Shown here: positions 6,692 through 13,596 of the stretch, piece by piece
How the letters are laid out: each line of letters opens with the position of its first letter
How positions within the stretch are numbered: position 1 is the first letter of the stretch
The notes under the pieces: model-generated
What the model was told of the DNA's origin: nothing
What the model saw: the letters and a program-made list of their open reading frames with translations, nothing else
The model's database searches: none
Made by a program: the position numbers and the translations under genes
Assembly (NCBI GenBank): GCA_030647575.1
Contig: JAUSJS010000279.1
Span: 1 to 15,414 of the forward strand
Direction: 5' to 3'
Length of the DNA stretch: 15,414 nt
From: Candidatus Limnocylindrales bacterium
GTDB lineage: Bacteria > Chloroflexota > Limnocylindria > Limnocylindrales > CSP1-4

Positions 6692-7795
6692 ATGCAGACT
6701 GCCATCGTCGGGCTTGCCGGATCGGGCAAGACCACCGTCTTCAACACGCTCACCCGCGGCCACGCCGAGACCGGCGGCTACGGCGGTGTGACCCTCAACG
6801 TCGGTGTGGTCAAGGTGCCCGACCCCCGCCTCGACGCCCTCGCCGCCATCTTCAAGCCGAAGAAGATCGTCCAGGCCGACGTGACCTACGTGGACATGCC
6901 CGCGCCGCCTCCATCGACCGAGGGACACGTCGGGACCGAGGAGCTGCCGCCCGATCACCTCGCCCGTCTCCGCGATTCCGACGCTCTGCTGCGCGTGGTC
7001 CGGGCCTTCGAGGATCCGGCCAACCCGCATCCGGAGGGGAGCGTCGACCCCGCCCGCGACCTGGAGCGGCTCGATCTGGAGTTCATGCTGGCCGATTTGG
7101 CGATGACCGAACGCCGGCTCGAACGGCTCAGGGGCAGCGGCCGCCACGGCACGCCCGCGGAACGGGAGTCCGCCGAGCGCGAGGAGGTCGTCGTCCAGCG
7201 GATCCACGAAGGCCTGCAGGCTGGCTCGCCGATCCGCGACCTGAGCCTGGACCTCGACGAGGAGAGACAGATCCGAGGCTTCCGATTCCTGACCCAGAAG
7301 CCCGTCCTCGTGCTGCTCAACGTCGGGGAGAAGGATCTCGCCACGGCACCGGCTCTGGTCGATCGCGTGGCCAGCCCCTACCGCCACCAGCACGTGATGG
7401 TCGAGGCACTCTCGGCGCGGATCGAGATGGAGCTCGGCGAGCTGGAGCCGGACGAGGCGGCGGTCTTCATGGCGGAGCTCGGCATTGCGGAGTCCGGGCT
7501 CGATCGGGTGATCGCCCTGTCCTACCGGCTGCTGGGCCTGATCTCGTTCCTGACCGCCGGGCCGGACGAGGTCCGGGCGTGGCCAATCCCGGACGGCTCG
7601 ACCGCGGTCGACGCGGCCGGCGCGATCCACACCGACCTGGCCAAGGGCTTCATTCGGGCCGAGACCGTCGCCTACGAGGACCTGGTCAAACTCGGCTCGA
7701 TGGCCGAGGCGCGCAAGGCCGGTCGCCTGCGTTCCGAGGGCAGGACGTATCGCGTGCACGACGGGGATGTTGTCGAGATCCTGTTCAGCCGCTAA
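6692..7795 (+). CDS. YchF-like GTPase/ATPase with DUF933 C-terminal domain
   Basis: This Obg-family P-loop NTPase of 367 aa is about the length of E. coli YchF (363). The N-terminal G domain has G1 GLAGSGKTT (7-15), where YchF has PNVGKST. The diagnostic VKVPDPRLDAL (41-50) is there. G4-like NVGEKD (210-215) replaces the usual NVDE. The G3 motif is altered: D68-M-P-A-P instead of DIAGL, and the following KGASKGEGLG segment is replaced by a Pro-rich loop. The middle is a helical region (125-180). The C-terminus (about 283-367) is the TGS/DUF933 domain with FLTAGPDEVRAW, AAGAIHTDLAKGFIRAE and DGDVVEILF. YchF proteins bind ribosomes and may hydrolyse ATP; this divergent form may differ in nucleotide choice. 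The ATG was chosen over upstream in-frame codons because the protein family begins there. Confidence 0.9.
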   Translation: MQTAIVGLAGSGKTTVFNTLTRGHAETGGYGGVTLNVGVVKVPDPRLDALAAIFKPKKIVQADVTYVDMPAPPPSTEGHVGTEELPPDHLARLRDSDALLRVVRAFEDPANPHPEGSVDPARDLERLDLEFMLADLAMTERRLERLRGSGRHGTPAERESAEREEVVVQRIHEGLQAGSPIRDLSLDLDEERQIRGFRFLTQKPVLVLLNVGEKDLATAPALVDRVASPYRHQHVMVEALSARIEMELGELEPDEAAVFMAELGIAESGLDRVIALSYRLLGLISFLTAGPDEVRAWPIPDGSTAVDAAGAIHTDLAKGFIRAETVAYEDLVKLGSMAEARKAGRLRSEGRTYRVHDGDVVEILFSR

Positions 7796-7810
7796 GACTC
7801 AGTTCAGCCG
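7783..7810. repeat. 9-bp direct repeat across a convergent gene junction
   Basis: GTTCAGCCG occurs at 7783-7791 and again at 7802-7810. The two copies flank the stop codons of the YchF-like gene (7793-7795) and of the minus-strand acidic gene (7799-7801). The genes are only three bases apart and no terminator hairpin is visible, so their transcripts must overlap. The repeat may be chance. Confidence 0.4.
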
Positions 7811-8188
7811 GTCGCCCGGGTCGAGGTCGGCCAGGATCGCGCGGTACTCGACGCGATCCTCCTCGTCTTCGTCGTCGTCACCGTCGTCGTCGTCGTCGGC
7901 ATCAGCCAGGTCGACCTCGAGCTCGGCCAGGAAGTTCTCGCTCTCCTCGGTCGAGACGTTGACGGAGGCCGCGAGGCGATCGTCGCTGACGTAGATGAAC
8001 CCGTGGTCGCGCTCGAGCTCGATGGCGATCGCCTCGCTGAGCGTGTCCTGGTGATACTGATCCTGGATCCGGCGGCGGATCGACTGGACGAGCTCGAAGA
8101 ACTCCTGCGGCTCCCACTCGGATTCGCTGACGACGAGCACGTCCGAGTAGACCTCGCGATCGCCCTCGTGCAGCTCGAAGAAGAACAC
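7799..8188 (-). CDS. Small acidic protein of unknown function
   Basis: I do not recognise a family. From the GTG at 8188 the product is 129 aa and strongly acidic. The first ~85 residues look like a folded alpha/beta domain beginning MFFFELHEGDREVYSD, with a helical middle (ELVQSIRRRIQDQ) and HGFIYVSDDRLAASVNVS. Then comes an Asp/Glu run (about residues 94-112, nearly all D or E) and a short tail ending GDRLN. The GTG is supported by GGAG five bases upstream and a TATACT promoter about 35 bases before it. The frame is open further upstream, but that part overlaps the divergent PfkB-type gene and reads poorly. No signal peptide or membrane segment is seen. The acidic tail could serve in protein or metal-ion binding or as nucleic-acid mimicry; none of these is shown. 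Confidence 0.6.
   Translation of the reverse strand: MFFFELHEGDREVYSDVLVVSESEWEPQEFFELVQSIRRRIQDQYHQDTLSEAIAIELERDHGFIYVSDDRLAASVNVSTEESENFLAELEVDLADADDDDDGDDDEDEEDRVEYRAILADLDPGDRLN
7862..7905. repeat. GAC/GTC-rich low-complexity tract
   Basis: The plus strand reads repeated CGT/CTT/CGTC units that encode the Asp/Glu run of the acidic protein on the minus strand. It is an imperfect trinucleotide repeat and a likely site of length variation between strains. Confidence 0.7.
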
Positions 8189-8222
8189 GTCGACTCCATG
8201 CGTGCGGTCTGGTCGGGCCGGC

Positions 8223-8230
8223 AGTATACG
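8223..8230. promoter_or_regulatory. Bidirectional promoter core around the palindrome GTATAC
   Basis: GTATAC (8224-8229) gives a -10-like TATACT on the minus strand (8228-8223) and TATACG on the plus strand (8225-8230). Starts about seven bases beyond either would leave leaders of roughly 25-30 bases to the acidic gene (GTG 8188) and the PfkB-type gene (ATG 8265). Both have Shine-Dalgarno sites. It is the only A/T cluster between the two genes. No convincing -35 is seen on either side. Confidence 0.5.
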
Positions 8231-8264
8231 ACCGAGCTCCGATCGACCGGGGATGAGGAGGCCC

Positions 8265-9197
8265 ATGACCGAGCCCACGATCGACGTCGTCCACATCGGT
8301 TCGGCCAGCCGGGATCTGGCCGAGGACGACCCACGCGGCTGGCGGCTCGGTGGAGGCGCGAGCTATGCGGCGCTGACCACGGCCCGGCTGGGGCTGCGCG
8401 CCGGCGCGGTCGTCGGTGTCGACCCAGCAGCCGCGTCGGCCTCGGAGTTCGACCTCCTTCGAGAGGCCGGAGTGGAGCTCCGGCTCGTCGCGCTCGACGA
8501 GGGACCCATCTTCCGCAATCGCGAGACGCCCGCCGGCCGCGTTCAGACGTGCCTGGCGCCCGGGCGGAGCCTCGCGGTCCCGAGCCTGCCGGCATCCTGG
8601 CGCGAGGCGCCGGCCTGGTCGCTCGTGCCGGTCGCCGGCGAGCTCGGCGATTCGTGGGCGTCGGCCGTGCCCGCTCGCGCGTTCCTGAGCCTGGGCTGGC
8701 AGGGCCTGCTGCGTGAGCTCGTCGCAGGTCGCGAGGTCACACGCCGGGCGCCGGGCCGTTCGCCGCTGCTGGACCGGGCCGACCTGGTCGGGGTGAGCCG
8801 CCACGACCTGGAACCCGGCACCGGTCTGGCTGGGCTGCTGCGGCTGCTCCAGCCAGGCGCCGAGCTGGTCGTGACCGACGGTCCGGCTGGCGGGCGTCTC
8901 ATCCACCTCGGAGGCGACGGTCGAGCCCGAACACGACCGTATGCCGCGGTCTCCGCGAACCGAGCGGTCGATCCCACGGGTGCCGGGGACGTGTTCCTGG
9001 CGGCCCTCGTCGCCTCGCTCGTTCGGCCGGAGACGACCGGGCGGGTCGCGCGCCGGCGACCCGGCGTCGACCTGCGGTTCGCGGCCGCGGCGGCCTCGTT
9101 CGTCGTCGAGGCCCCGGGCCTGCATGGCGTTCCCGACCGGGAGGCGGTCCTCGCCCGTCTCGCCGGGGACCAATCGTCGAGGCCATCGATCGGCTGA
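8265..9197 (+). CDS. PfkB/ribokinase-family carbohydrate kinase
   Basis: This 310-aa kinase of the ribokinase/PfkB superfamily transfers the ATP gamma-phosphate to a sugar or nucleoside-like hydroxyl in the cytoplasm. The N-terminal Gly-rich motif is RLGGGASYAALTTARLG (28-43). The C-terminal signature is DPTGAGDVFLAAL (236-248), with the anion hole GAG and the catalytic base D242. The start ATG has GAGGAGG at 8255-8261 just before it. The N-terminal substrate lid is short: after the HIGSASRD strand the chain goes almost directly to the Gly-Gly turn. Residues 81-110 (FRNRETPAGRVQTCLAPG) form the lid-like strand region. The substrate is unknown. The gene is divergent from the acidic protein and ends four bases from the stop of mrfB on the other strand, with no room for a conventional terminator. 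Confidence 0.85.
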   Translation: MTEPTIDVVHIGSASRDLAEDDPRGWRLGGGASYAALTTARLGLRAGAVVGVDPAAASASEFDLLREAGVELRLVALDEGPIFRNRETPAGRVQTCLAPGRSLAVPSLPASWREAPAWSLVPVAGELGDSWASAVPARAFLSLGWQGLLRELVAGREVTRRAPGRSPLLDRADLVGVSRHDLEPGTGLAGLLRLLQPGAELVVTDGPAGGRLIHLGGDGRARTRPYAAVSANRAVDPTGAGDVFLAALVASLVRPETTGRVARRRPGVDLRFAAAAASFVVEAPGLHGVPDREAVLARLAGDQSSRPSIG

Positions 9198-9201
9198 TCA
9201 G

Positions 9202-10605
9202 TCAGGCGATCGAGCGTCGTGCCACGATGGCGCCGCGGCGCTGCAGCCGATCGTGGCGCCGGACCAGGTCGGCCTCCAGCGCCGGCTCGGGCCGGCCGAG
9301 GCGCCCGCGCCGCTCGATCAGCGAGAAGCCGCGCAGGACCGCCCCCATAGCGGCGATTCGGTCGCCCAGCCGATGCTCCTGGAGCTTGGCCAGCTCGATC
9401 GTGGCGAGGATGGCGCAACGGCCTGTTCCGGCCGCGAGCGCTTCCCAGGCCTCGGCGGCGTCCTGGTGCCGGCCGAGCCGTCGTAGGAGATGGGCCCGGT
9501 CGATGGCGATCCGCTCGGTCGTCCAGGGCGCATCGAACGCGGCGGTCTGAAGGGTTCCGCCCAGGATTGGTGGTTGCCGCGTGCGTCCGCCGAAATCGGC
9601 CGGCCGGCGCGGCGACCACCAGGGCTCATCGTCGATCGAGGTGGTCTCACGAGCAGCGGCCCGGATCGGGGCCAATGGCCCGTCGACCGGACCGTCGACG
9701 GCTCGCACCATCGCCGCGTCGAGACAGGCCAGCGCCTCGCCGAGCCGGTGCTCGCGGGCGAAGGCGCGGGCGAGTCCGGCCAGATCACCCGGCGCCGCCT
9801 CCGCCCGTCGATGGGCATCGCCGAAGCGCATTTCGAGATGGGCAAGGAGTCGTGCCAGGGAGCGGACATCCTGATCGTTGTGGCGGACGACCTCGACGAG
9901 ACCGTCCGCCGACCCGCCGCGCAGGAACTGGAGGTAGCGGCTGGGGATCTCCCAGCCTTCGACGTCGCCGACCCGGTGGAGGCCAAGGAGCTCCGCTTCG
10001 GCGGTCCTGAGCCGGGCATCCGCCATCCGGTGGCGGAACAGCCGGCGCACGATTGGGAGGAGGTCCAGGTGCCCGCCATGGACCGGGGCCGAGCGGCGGG
10101 CCAGGCGATAGCGGGCGACCAGCAGTGGCCAGTCGAAGCCGCGCCCGTTGTAGGTCACGAGCCACGCGTTCGGCGCGATCGTCGTCGCCAGGCTCGTCAG
10201 CAGCGCGCGCTCGTCGGCGTGATCGGGGAGCAACAGCTGAACCTGGCGGAACCGGTCGCCCTCCCACCAGCCCAGACCGATCAGCCAGGCGACCGTCCCG
10301 GCGGCGGTTGCGAGTCCGGTAGTCTCGGTGTCGAGGCAGACGAGCGGCGTGTTCGGCGGCGGCTGGCCGGGCAGCGCGGCAAGGCGCTCGCGATCGACCG
10401 GGATCGGTCGCGTCGGCACCTCACAGCGGACGATGGTGCCCTCGGTCGTGACCACGATCTCACCGTCCATGGCGGCCGCCAGACGCTCGGCGAGCCCCTG
10501 CCCGCATGCGGCAGCGGGTGGCCCGGTGTCCCGCGGTACGGCAGCGTGCATGGCCGCTCGGTAGCGCTCCAGGCGGCGGGCGAGCGTCGCGCCGCTGTCG
10601 ATCAT
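9202..10605 (-). CDS. mrfB: MrfB/YprB-like 3'-5' exonuclease (RNase H-like)
   Basis: This is the exonuclease partner of the MrfA helicase. In B. subtilis the pair (yprA-yprB) repairs mitomycin C lesions independently of UvrABC. The 467-aa product has an RNase_H_2-type DEDD fold at about 87-262: D92/E94 in CLDTETTGL, N153 and D158 in TYNGRGFDWPLL, H179/D181, and H242/D246 in RHNDQDVRSL as likely final catalytic residues. A C-terminal helical region (about 268-450) with ARAFAREHRLGEALACLDAA and LLRRLGRHQDAAEAWEALA looks TPR-like. The ATG at 10605 overlaps the mrfA stop (ATGA), so the two are translationally coupled in the same order as in B. subtilis. The residue roles are inferred from motif position. 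Confidence in family and pairing is high; the repair role is inferred. Confidence 0.88.
   Translation of the reverse strand: MIDSGATLARRLERYRAAMHAAVPRDTGPPAAACGQGLAERLAAAMDGEIVVTTEGTIVRCEVPTRPIPVDRERLAALPGQPPPNTPLVCLDTETTGLATAAGTVAWLIGLGWWEGDRFRQVQLLLPDHADERALLTSLATTIAPNAWLVTYNGRGFDWPLLVARYRLARRSAPVHGGHLDLLPIVRRLFRHRMADARLRTAEAELLGLHRVGDVEGWEIPSRYLQFLRGGSADGLVEVVRHNDQDVRSLARLLAHLEMRFGDAHRRAEAAPGDLAGLARAFAREHRLGEALACLDAAMVRAVDGPVDGPLAPIRAAARETTSIDDEPWWSPRRPADFGGRTRQPPILGGTLQTAAFDAPWTTERIAIDRAHLLRRLGRHQDAAEAWEALAAGTGRCAILATIELAKLQEHRLGDRIAAMGAVLRGFSLIERRGRLGRPEPALEADLVRRHDRLQRRGAIVARRSIA
10602..10605 (-). promoter_or_regulatory. ATGA stop/start overlap coupling mrfA to mrfB
   Basis: On the minus strand the mrfA TGA (10604-10602) shares two bases with the mrfB ATG (10605-10603). 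Terminating ribosomes could reinitiate without a separate ribosome site, which would tie the amounts of helicase and nuclease together. Confidence 0.7.
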
Positions 10606-12914
10606 TTCTGGGCCGCAATCGCGGTCGTGGCCAGGGGAGCGCCGAGGTCGCCGAGCAGGCGAAGGGCGAGCGCCTTGGCGTCGACGTGCGGCTCCAGCCG
10701 GGGGCCGGTGCAGGCCGGGCAGCCGGCATCGCACGCGCAGGCCGCGATCAGGTCGGCAGCGCCAGCCAGGAGCTCGTCGTGTCGTCTCCACAGCCGCTCA
10801 GACAGGCCGACGCCGCCCGGCACGGCCTCGTACAGGTAGATCGTCGGCGCCTCGTGGTGCGGCGAACGGATCTGGCTCACGAGACCAAGATCGCGGGGGT
10901 CGACCATCAGCAGCACGCTGGCGACCGTCTGGATCGCCCGGCCCGCACCCGGCAGGGCGACGTCGAGCTCGTCGCGCCGCCAGCGACCCGCGATGCCCTC
11001 TGCGGTCAGCCAGTACGCAGTCGTCTGGAGCTCAAGCTCCGGTAGATCGATCGGACCCCAGCCGACGTTCTCGTCGGTCAGGAACTTGAGCTTCTTGTAG
11101 AGCGTGACAAGGCTGGCGACCATCACCTCGCCGTGAACCCGCCGCCCGCCGGTCGCGGCCCCCTCCTCGAAGACGTCGAGTGGCTTGAGCGTCACCGCCC
11201 GGTTGGCGTAGGTGTAGTGGTCGACGTCGATCCTGTGGACGTAGGCCTTGCGCTCGCCCCAGTCGAGCTTGTCAACGTGGTACTGGACCGACTCGTGGAT
11301 GTAGATCGCATGCTCGTGGACGAGGACCTGGGCCGCGAAGAGATCGACCTCGCCGAGGACGCGTGGGCGGTCCCGCGTCGTGTCGATGATCACGACGTTC
11401 TCGGGTGCGGCGGTTCGCAGCGAGATCTCCGAGGCCGGGAAGTTCTCGCTCGACCAGTACCAGCGCCCGTCGCCGGCCTGCCGGACGTGGCCGTCCTCGC
11501 CAAGGAACGCCAGCAGGTCATCGACCGGGCCGGGCCCGAACACCTCGCCTGGCTCGAACGGCAGCTCGAACGTCGCCGCACGGAGGTGGGCGAGCAGGAG
11601 GTGCAGGTTGTCCGGGTCCGCCCGCGCTTCCTCGGGCGTTCCCTCCAGCAGGAATTCGGGGTGATGGACGACATACTGGTCGACCGGCGCCCCAGAGGCG
11701 ACGAGGACGGCCACGCTGGTCCCGGCCCGCCGCCCCGCCCGACCGAATTGCTGCCAGGTCGCGGCGATCGAACCTGGGTAGCCGGCCAGAATCGACACGT
11801 CCAGCCGCCCGATGTCCACCCCGAGCTCGAGCGCATTGGTGGCGACGACCCCGAGGATCTCGCCGTCGCGCAGCCCGCGCTCGATGGCCCGCCGCTCCGT
11901 GGGCAGGTAGCCGCCGCGGTAGCCGCGGACTCGCGTGCGCGGCCCGAACCCCTCGCGCAGCGACTCGCGCAGTCCCGTCAGCAGCAGCTCGACGGCGACC
12001 CGCGAGCGACCGAACACGATGGTCTGGCGCCCGGCACGCAGAAACGGCAGGGCCCAGCGCTGGGCCAGCGTCAGCGCCGAGCCGCGCGCCCCGCTCGCCG
12101 GATCGAGCAGCGGCGGATCGACGAGCAGGACGTGGCGCTCACCCGCCGGCGCACCGTTCCGGGCCAGGACCAGAACGGGTCGCCCGATCAGCGCCTCGGC
12201 GAGCTCGCCCGGGTTCCCGATCGTGGCAGAGCAGCAGACGATGACCGGATGGCTGCCGTAATGGGCGCAGATCCGGAGCAGCCGGCGCAGGACGTTGGCC
12301 ACGTGCCCACCGAACACGCCGCGGTACGTGTGCAGCTCGTCGATGACGATGTAGCGCAGCTGTTCGAACAGCTGGAACCACTTCGTGTGATGTGGGAGGA
12401 TCGCCGAGTGGAGCATGTCCGGGTTGGTCGCGACGACCTGGCCGGCACTCCGGATGGCCGACCGGATCGGAGCCGGCGTGTCGCCGTCGTAGGTCGACGC
12501 CGAGACGCGCAGCCCGGCCGCCGCGGAGAGCTCGGCGAATTCGGTGACCTGGTCCTGGCCGAGCGCCTTGGTCGGGAAGAGCAGGAGCGCGCGGGCGGCG
12601 GGGTCCTCGGCGATGGCCTGCAGGATCGGCAGGGCGTAGCACAGGGTCTTGCCTGACGCGGTCGGCGTGACCACGACGACGTCCTCGCCGAGCCGGGTGG
12701 CCGCGATCGCTTCGGCCTGATGGACATACGGACGCTGAATGCCACGCGTCGCCAATCCGGCCACGATCCGAGGATCGAGCCAATCCGGAAAGTCCGCGTA
12801 TTCCGCCGGGCGAGCCGGCATGACGGCGTGATGGACCACGCCGCGCGCCAGCGAGGGCTCGTCCAGCAGATCCGCCAGAACTGCCGTGGTCTCGGTGGGG
12901 GCATAGATGCGCAT
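10602..12914 (-). CDS. mrfA: MrfA/YprA-like DEAD/DEAH-box helicase with Cys-rich C-terminus
   Basis: This superfamily 2 3'-5' helicase of 770 aa acts in DNA repair. In order: a Q-like motif RPYVHQAEAI (61-70), Walker A PTASGKT (84-90), motif Ia FPTKALGQDQ, motif II DELH (192-195), motif III SAT (229-231), motif V-like TNALELGVDIG, and motif VI QQFGRAGRR (388-396). The C-terminal half is the MrfA/DUF1998-type region, with EAVPGGVGLSERL and four cysteines, C726, C728, C732 and C735 (C-x-C-x3-C-x2-C). These are the metal-binding cysteines known as essential for B. subtilis MrfA. The start was set at ATG 12914, preceded by AGAGG; the frame continues upstream to about 13019 but that part lies in the divergent promoter region. 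It is followed directly by mrfB. Confidence 0.93.
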   Translation of the reverse strand: MRIYAPTETTAVLADLLDEPSLARGVVHHAVMPARPAEYADFPDWLDPRIVAGLATRGIQRPYVHQAEAIAATRLGEDVVVVTPTASGKTLCYALPILQAIAEDPAARALLLFPTKALGQDQVTEFAELSAAAGLRVSASTYDGDTPAPIRSAIRSAGQVVATNPDMLHSAILPHHTKWFQLFEQLRYIVIDELHTYRGVFGGHVANVLRRLLRICAHYGSHPVIVCCSATIGNPGELAEALIGRPVLVLARNGAPAGERHVLLVDPPLLDPASGARGSALTLAQRWALPFLRAGRQTIVFGRSRVAVELLLTGLRESLREGFGPRTRVRGYRGGYLPTERRAIERGLRDGEILGVVATNALELGVDIGRLDVSILAGYPGSIAATWQQFGRAGRRAGTSVAVLVASGAPVDQYVVHHPEFLLEGTPEEARADPDNLHLLLAHLRAATFELPFEPGEVFGPGPVDDLLAFLGEDGHVRQAGDGRWYWSSENFPASEISLRTAAPENVVIIDTTRDRPRVLGEVDLFAAQVLVHEHAIYIHESVQYHVDKLDWGERKAYVHRIDVDHYTYANRAVTLKPLDVFEEGAATGGRRVHGEVMVASLVTLYKKLKFLTDENVGWGPIDLPELELQTTAYWLTAEGIAGRWRRDELDVALPGAGRAIQTVASVLLMVDPRDLGLVSQIRSPHHEAPTIYLYEAVPGGVGLSERLWRRHDELLAGAADLIAACACDAGCPACTGPRLEPHVDAKALALRLLGDLGAPLATTAIAAQK

Positions 12915-12939
12915 CCGGCGGCCTCTGGAACAGAACAGA

Positions 12940-12956
12940 TGTGCGAAACTGTGCGA
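12940..12956. repeat. Direct repeat TGTGCGA x2 with 10-bp period upstream of mrfA
   Basis: TGTGCGA occurs at 12940-12946 and 12950-12956, separated by AAC, so the copies sit one helical turn apart on the same DNA face. They lie 26-42 bases before the mrfA start, next to a possible minus-strand -10 (TAGACT, 12961-12956). That placement would suit a repressor or activator site. No LexA-type palindrome is seen here. Confidence 0.45.
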
Positions 12957-12961
12957 GTCTA
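12956..12961 (-). promoter_or_regulatory. Candidate -10 element (TAGACT) for mrfAB
   Basis: TAGACT on the minus strand would start transcription near 12949 and give a leader of about 35 bases to the ATG at 12914, which has AGAGG seven bases before it. No TTGACA-like -35 occurs at 16-18 bases, so an activator may be needed or the hexamer is fortuitous. Confidence 0.35.
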
Positions 12962-12982
12962 GCAGCACGGTCGACGTGCGGC

Positions 12983-13001
12983 GTGACAGCTTGGTTGTCA
13001 C
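12983..13001. repeat. Inverted repeat GTGACA-N7-TGTCAC, candidate operator
   Basis: Two perfect six-base arms separated by seven bases lie between the divergent mrfA and divIC-like genes. The repeat ends 11 bases upstream of the TTGACA -35 of the latter. The 13-base centre-to-centre spacing is a little longer than one helical turn, as in many dimeric regulator sites. The regulator is unknown. Confidence 0.5.
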
Positions 13002-13012
13002 ACGGCGCCGAG

Positions 13013-13041
13013 TTGACACGCTCGGAGACCGTAGCTACGCT
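13013..13041 (+). promoter_or_regulatory. Strong sigma-70-type promoter, leaderless, for the DivIC-like gene
   Basis: A perfect -35 TTGACA (13013-13018) is followed by exactly 17 bases and then TACGCT (13036-13041) as -10. Seven bases later comes the ATG at 13049. Transcription should start at the A of the start codon, giving a leaderless mRNA, and there is no Shine-Dalgarno sequence. This is the clearest promoter in the window. Confidence 0.8.
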
Positions 13042-13048
13042 CCCGTGG

Positions 13049-13564
13049 ATGCTTCGCCGGACCACGCCGACGCCGCCCGAGGACGCCTCCGACGAGACGG
13101 GGGAAGACCGTCCACCGGACCGCGTGCCGGGCTTCCAGCCCTTCGGTCCAAGTGGCCCCGACCTGGCGACACTGCCGATCGCGGGCATCACCCAGCGGCG
13201 GATGGCCATCCTGCTCGGCGCTCTTGTCACGGCCTGGATCGTGCTCCTCTTTGCTCGCCAGGTCGGCGACGCGTCCGCGGCTTCGAGCCGGGCTGAAGCG
13301 ATGATCGCCGAGAACACCGTCCGCCACGCCGAGATCGCAGCCCTGGAACGTGAGCTCGGCCGCATCCAGCAGCGCCGGTTCATCCTCCAGCAGGCACGAG
13401 GGCATGGCCTCGGCGGTCACAACGAGATCGCCTTCGCCCTCGATCCGGACGCGCCGCCGCTGCCGGCCAACGCGCCGGGATCGGCTTCACTGCGGGTCGG
13501 GGCGCCAACCTCGGGCGGCCCGCTGGAGTCCTGGCTGAGCATCCTGTTCGGCTCGGGCGACTAG
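13049..13564 (+). CDS. DivIC/FtsB-like septum formation initiator protein
   Basis: This 171-aa bitopic membrane protein is of the septum formation initiator kind, which links FtsL and FtsQ/DivIB in the divisome. The first ~45 residues are Pro/Asp/Glu rich, disordered and presumably cytoplasmic. One membrane span follows at about 52-70 (MAILLGALVTAWIVLLFA, after QRR). A coiled coil follows at about 76-115 with heptad-like spacing (AMIAENTVRHAEIAALERELGR, in part). Then comes the family-typical transition to FILQQARGHGLGGHNEIAFAL. A ~40-residue Pro/Gly/Ser-rich tail ends the protein. The start is set by the leaderless promoter; the frame extends upstream across that promoter and is not coding there. 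It is transcribed divergently from mrfAB. Which of FtsB, DivIC or FtsL it replaces cannot be told from sequence. Confidence 0.82.
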   Translation: MLRRTTPTPPEDASDETGEDRPPDRVPGFQPFGPSGPDLATLPIAGITQRRMAILLGALVTAWIVLLFARQVGDASAASSRAEAMIAENTVRHAEIAALERELGRIQQRRFILQQARGHGLGGHNEIAFALDPDAPPLPANAPGSASLRVGAPTSGGPLESWLSILFGSGD

Positions 13565-13596
13565 CCAGACCAGCCACCGCCGGCCGGCCGCAGCCC

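Noticed and set aside
7862..7905. CGTCGT-rich tract as a possible CRISPR or satellite repeat
   Set aside because: It is a short trinucleotide run encoding an Asp/Glu tail, with no spacers or longer repeat unit.
9490..10839. 449-codon plus-strand open frame across mrfB and the mrfA end
   Set aside because: It crosses two real genes and has no domain; DEDD motifs and coupling support the minus strand.
11133..12656. 507-codon plus-strand open frame inside mrfA
   Set aside because: Shadow of the helicase frame. The Walker, DELH and QQFGRAGRR motifs are on the minus strand.
12915..12960. LexA/SOS box upstream of mrfA
   Set aside because: GGAACAGAACAG contains GAAC twice but there is no inverted GTTC partner at four-base spacing, so it does not fit the GAAC-N4-GTTC type site.
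13579..13588. GCCGGCCGGC palindrome between the DivIC-like and lipoprotein genes
   Set aside because: Ten bases with no loop cannot form a hairpin terminator, and such strings are common at this GC content.
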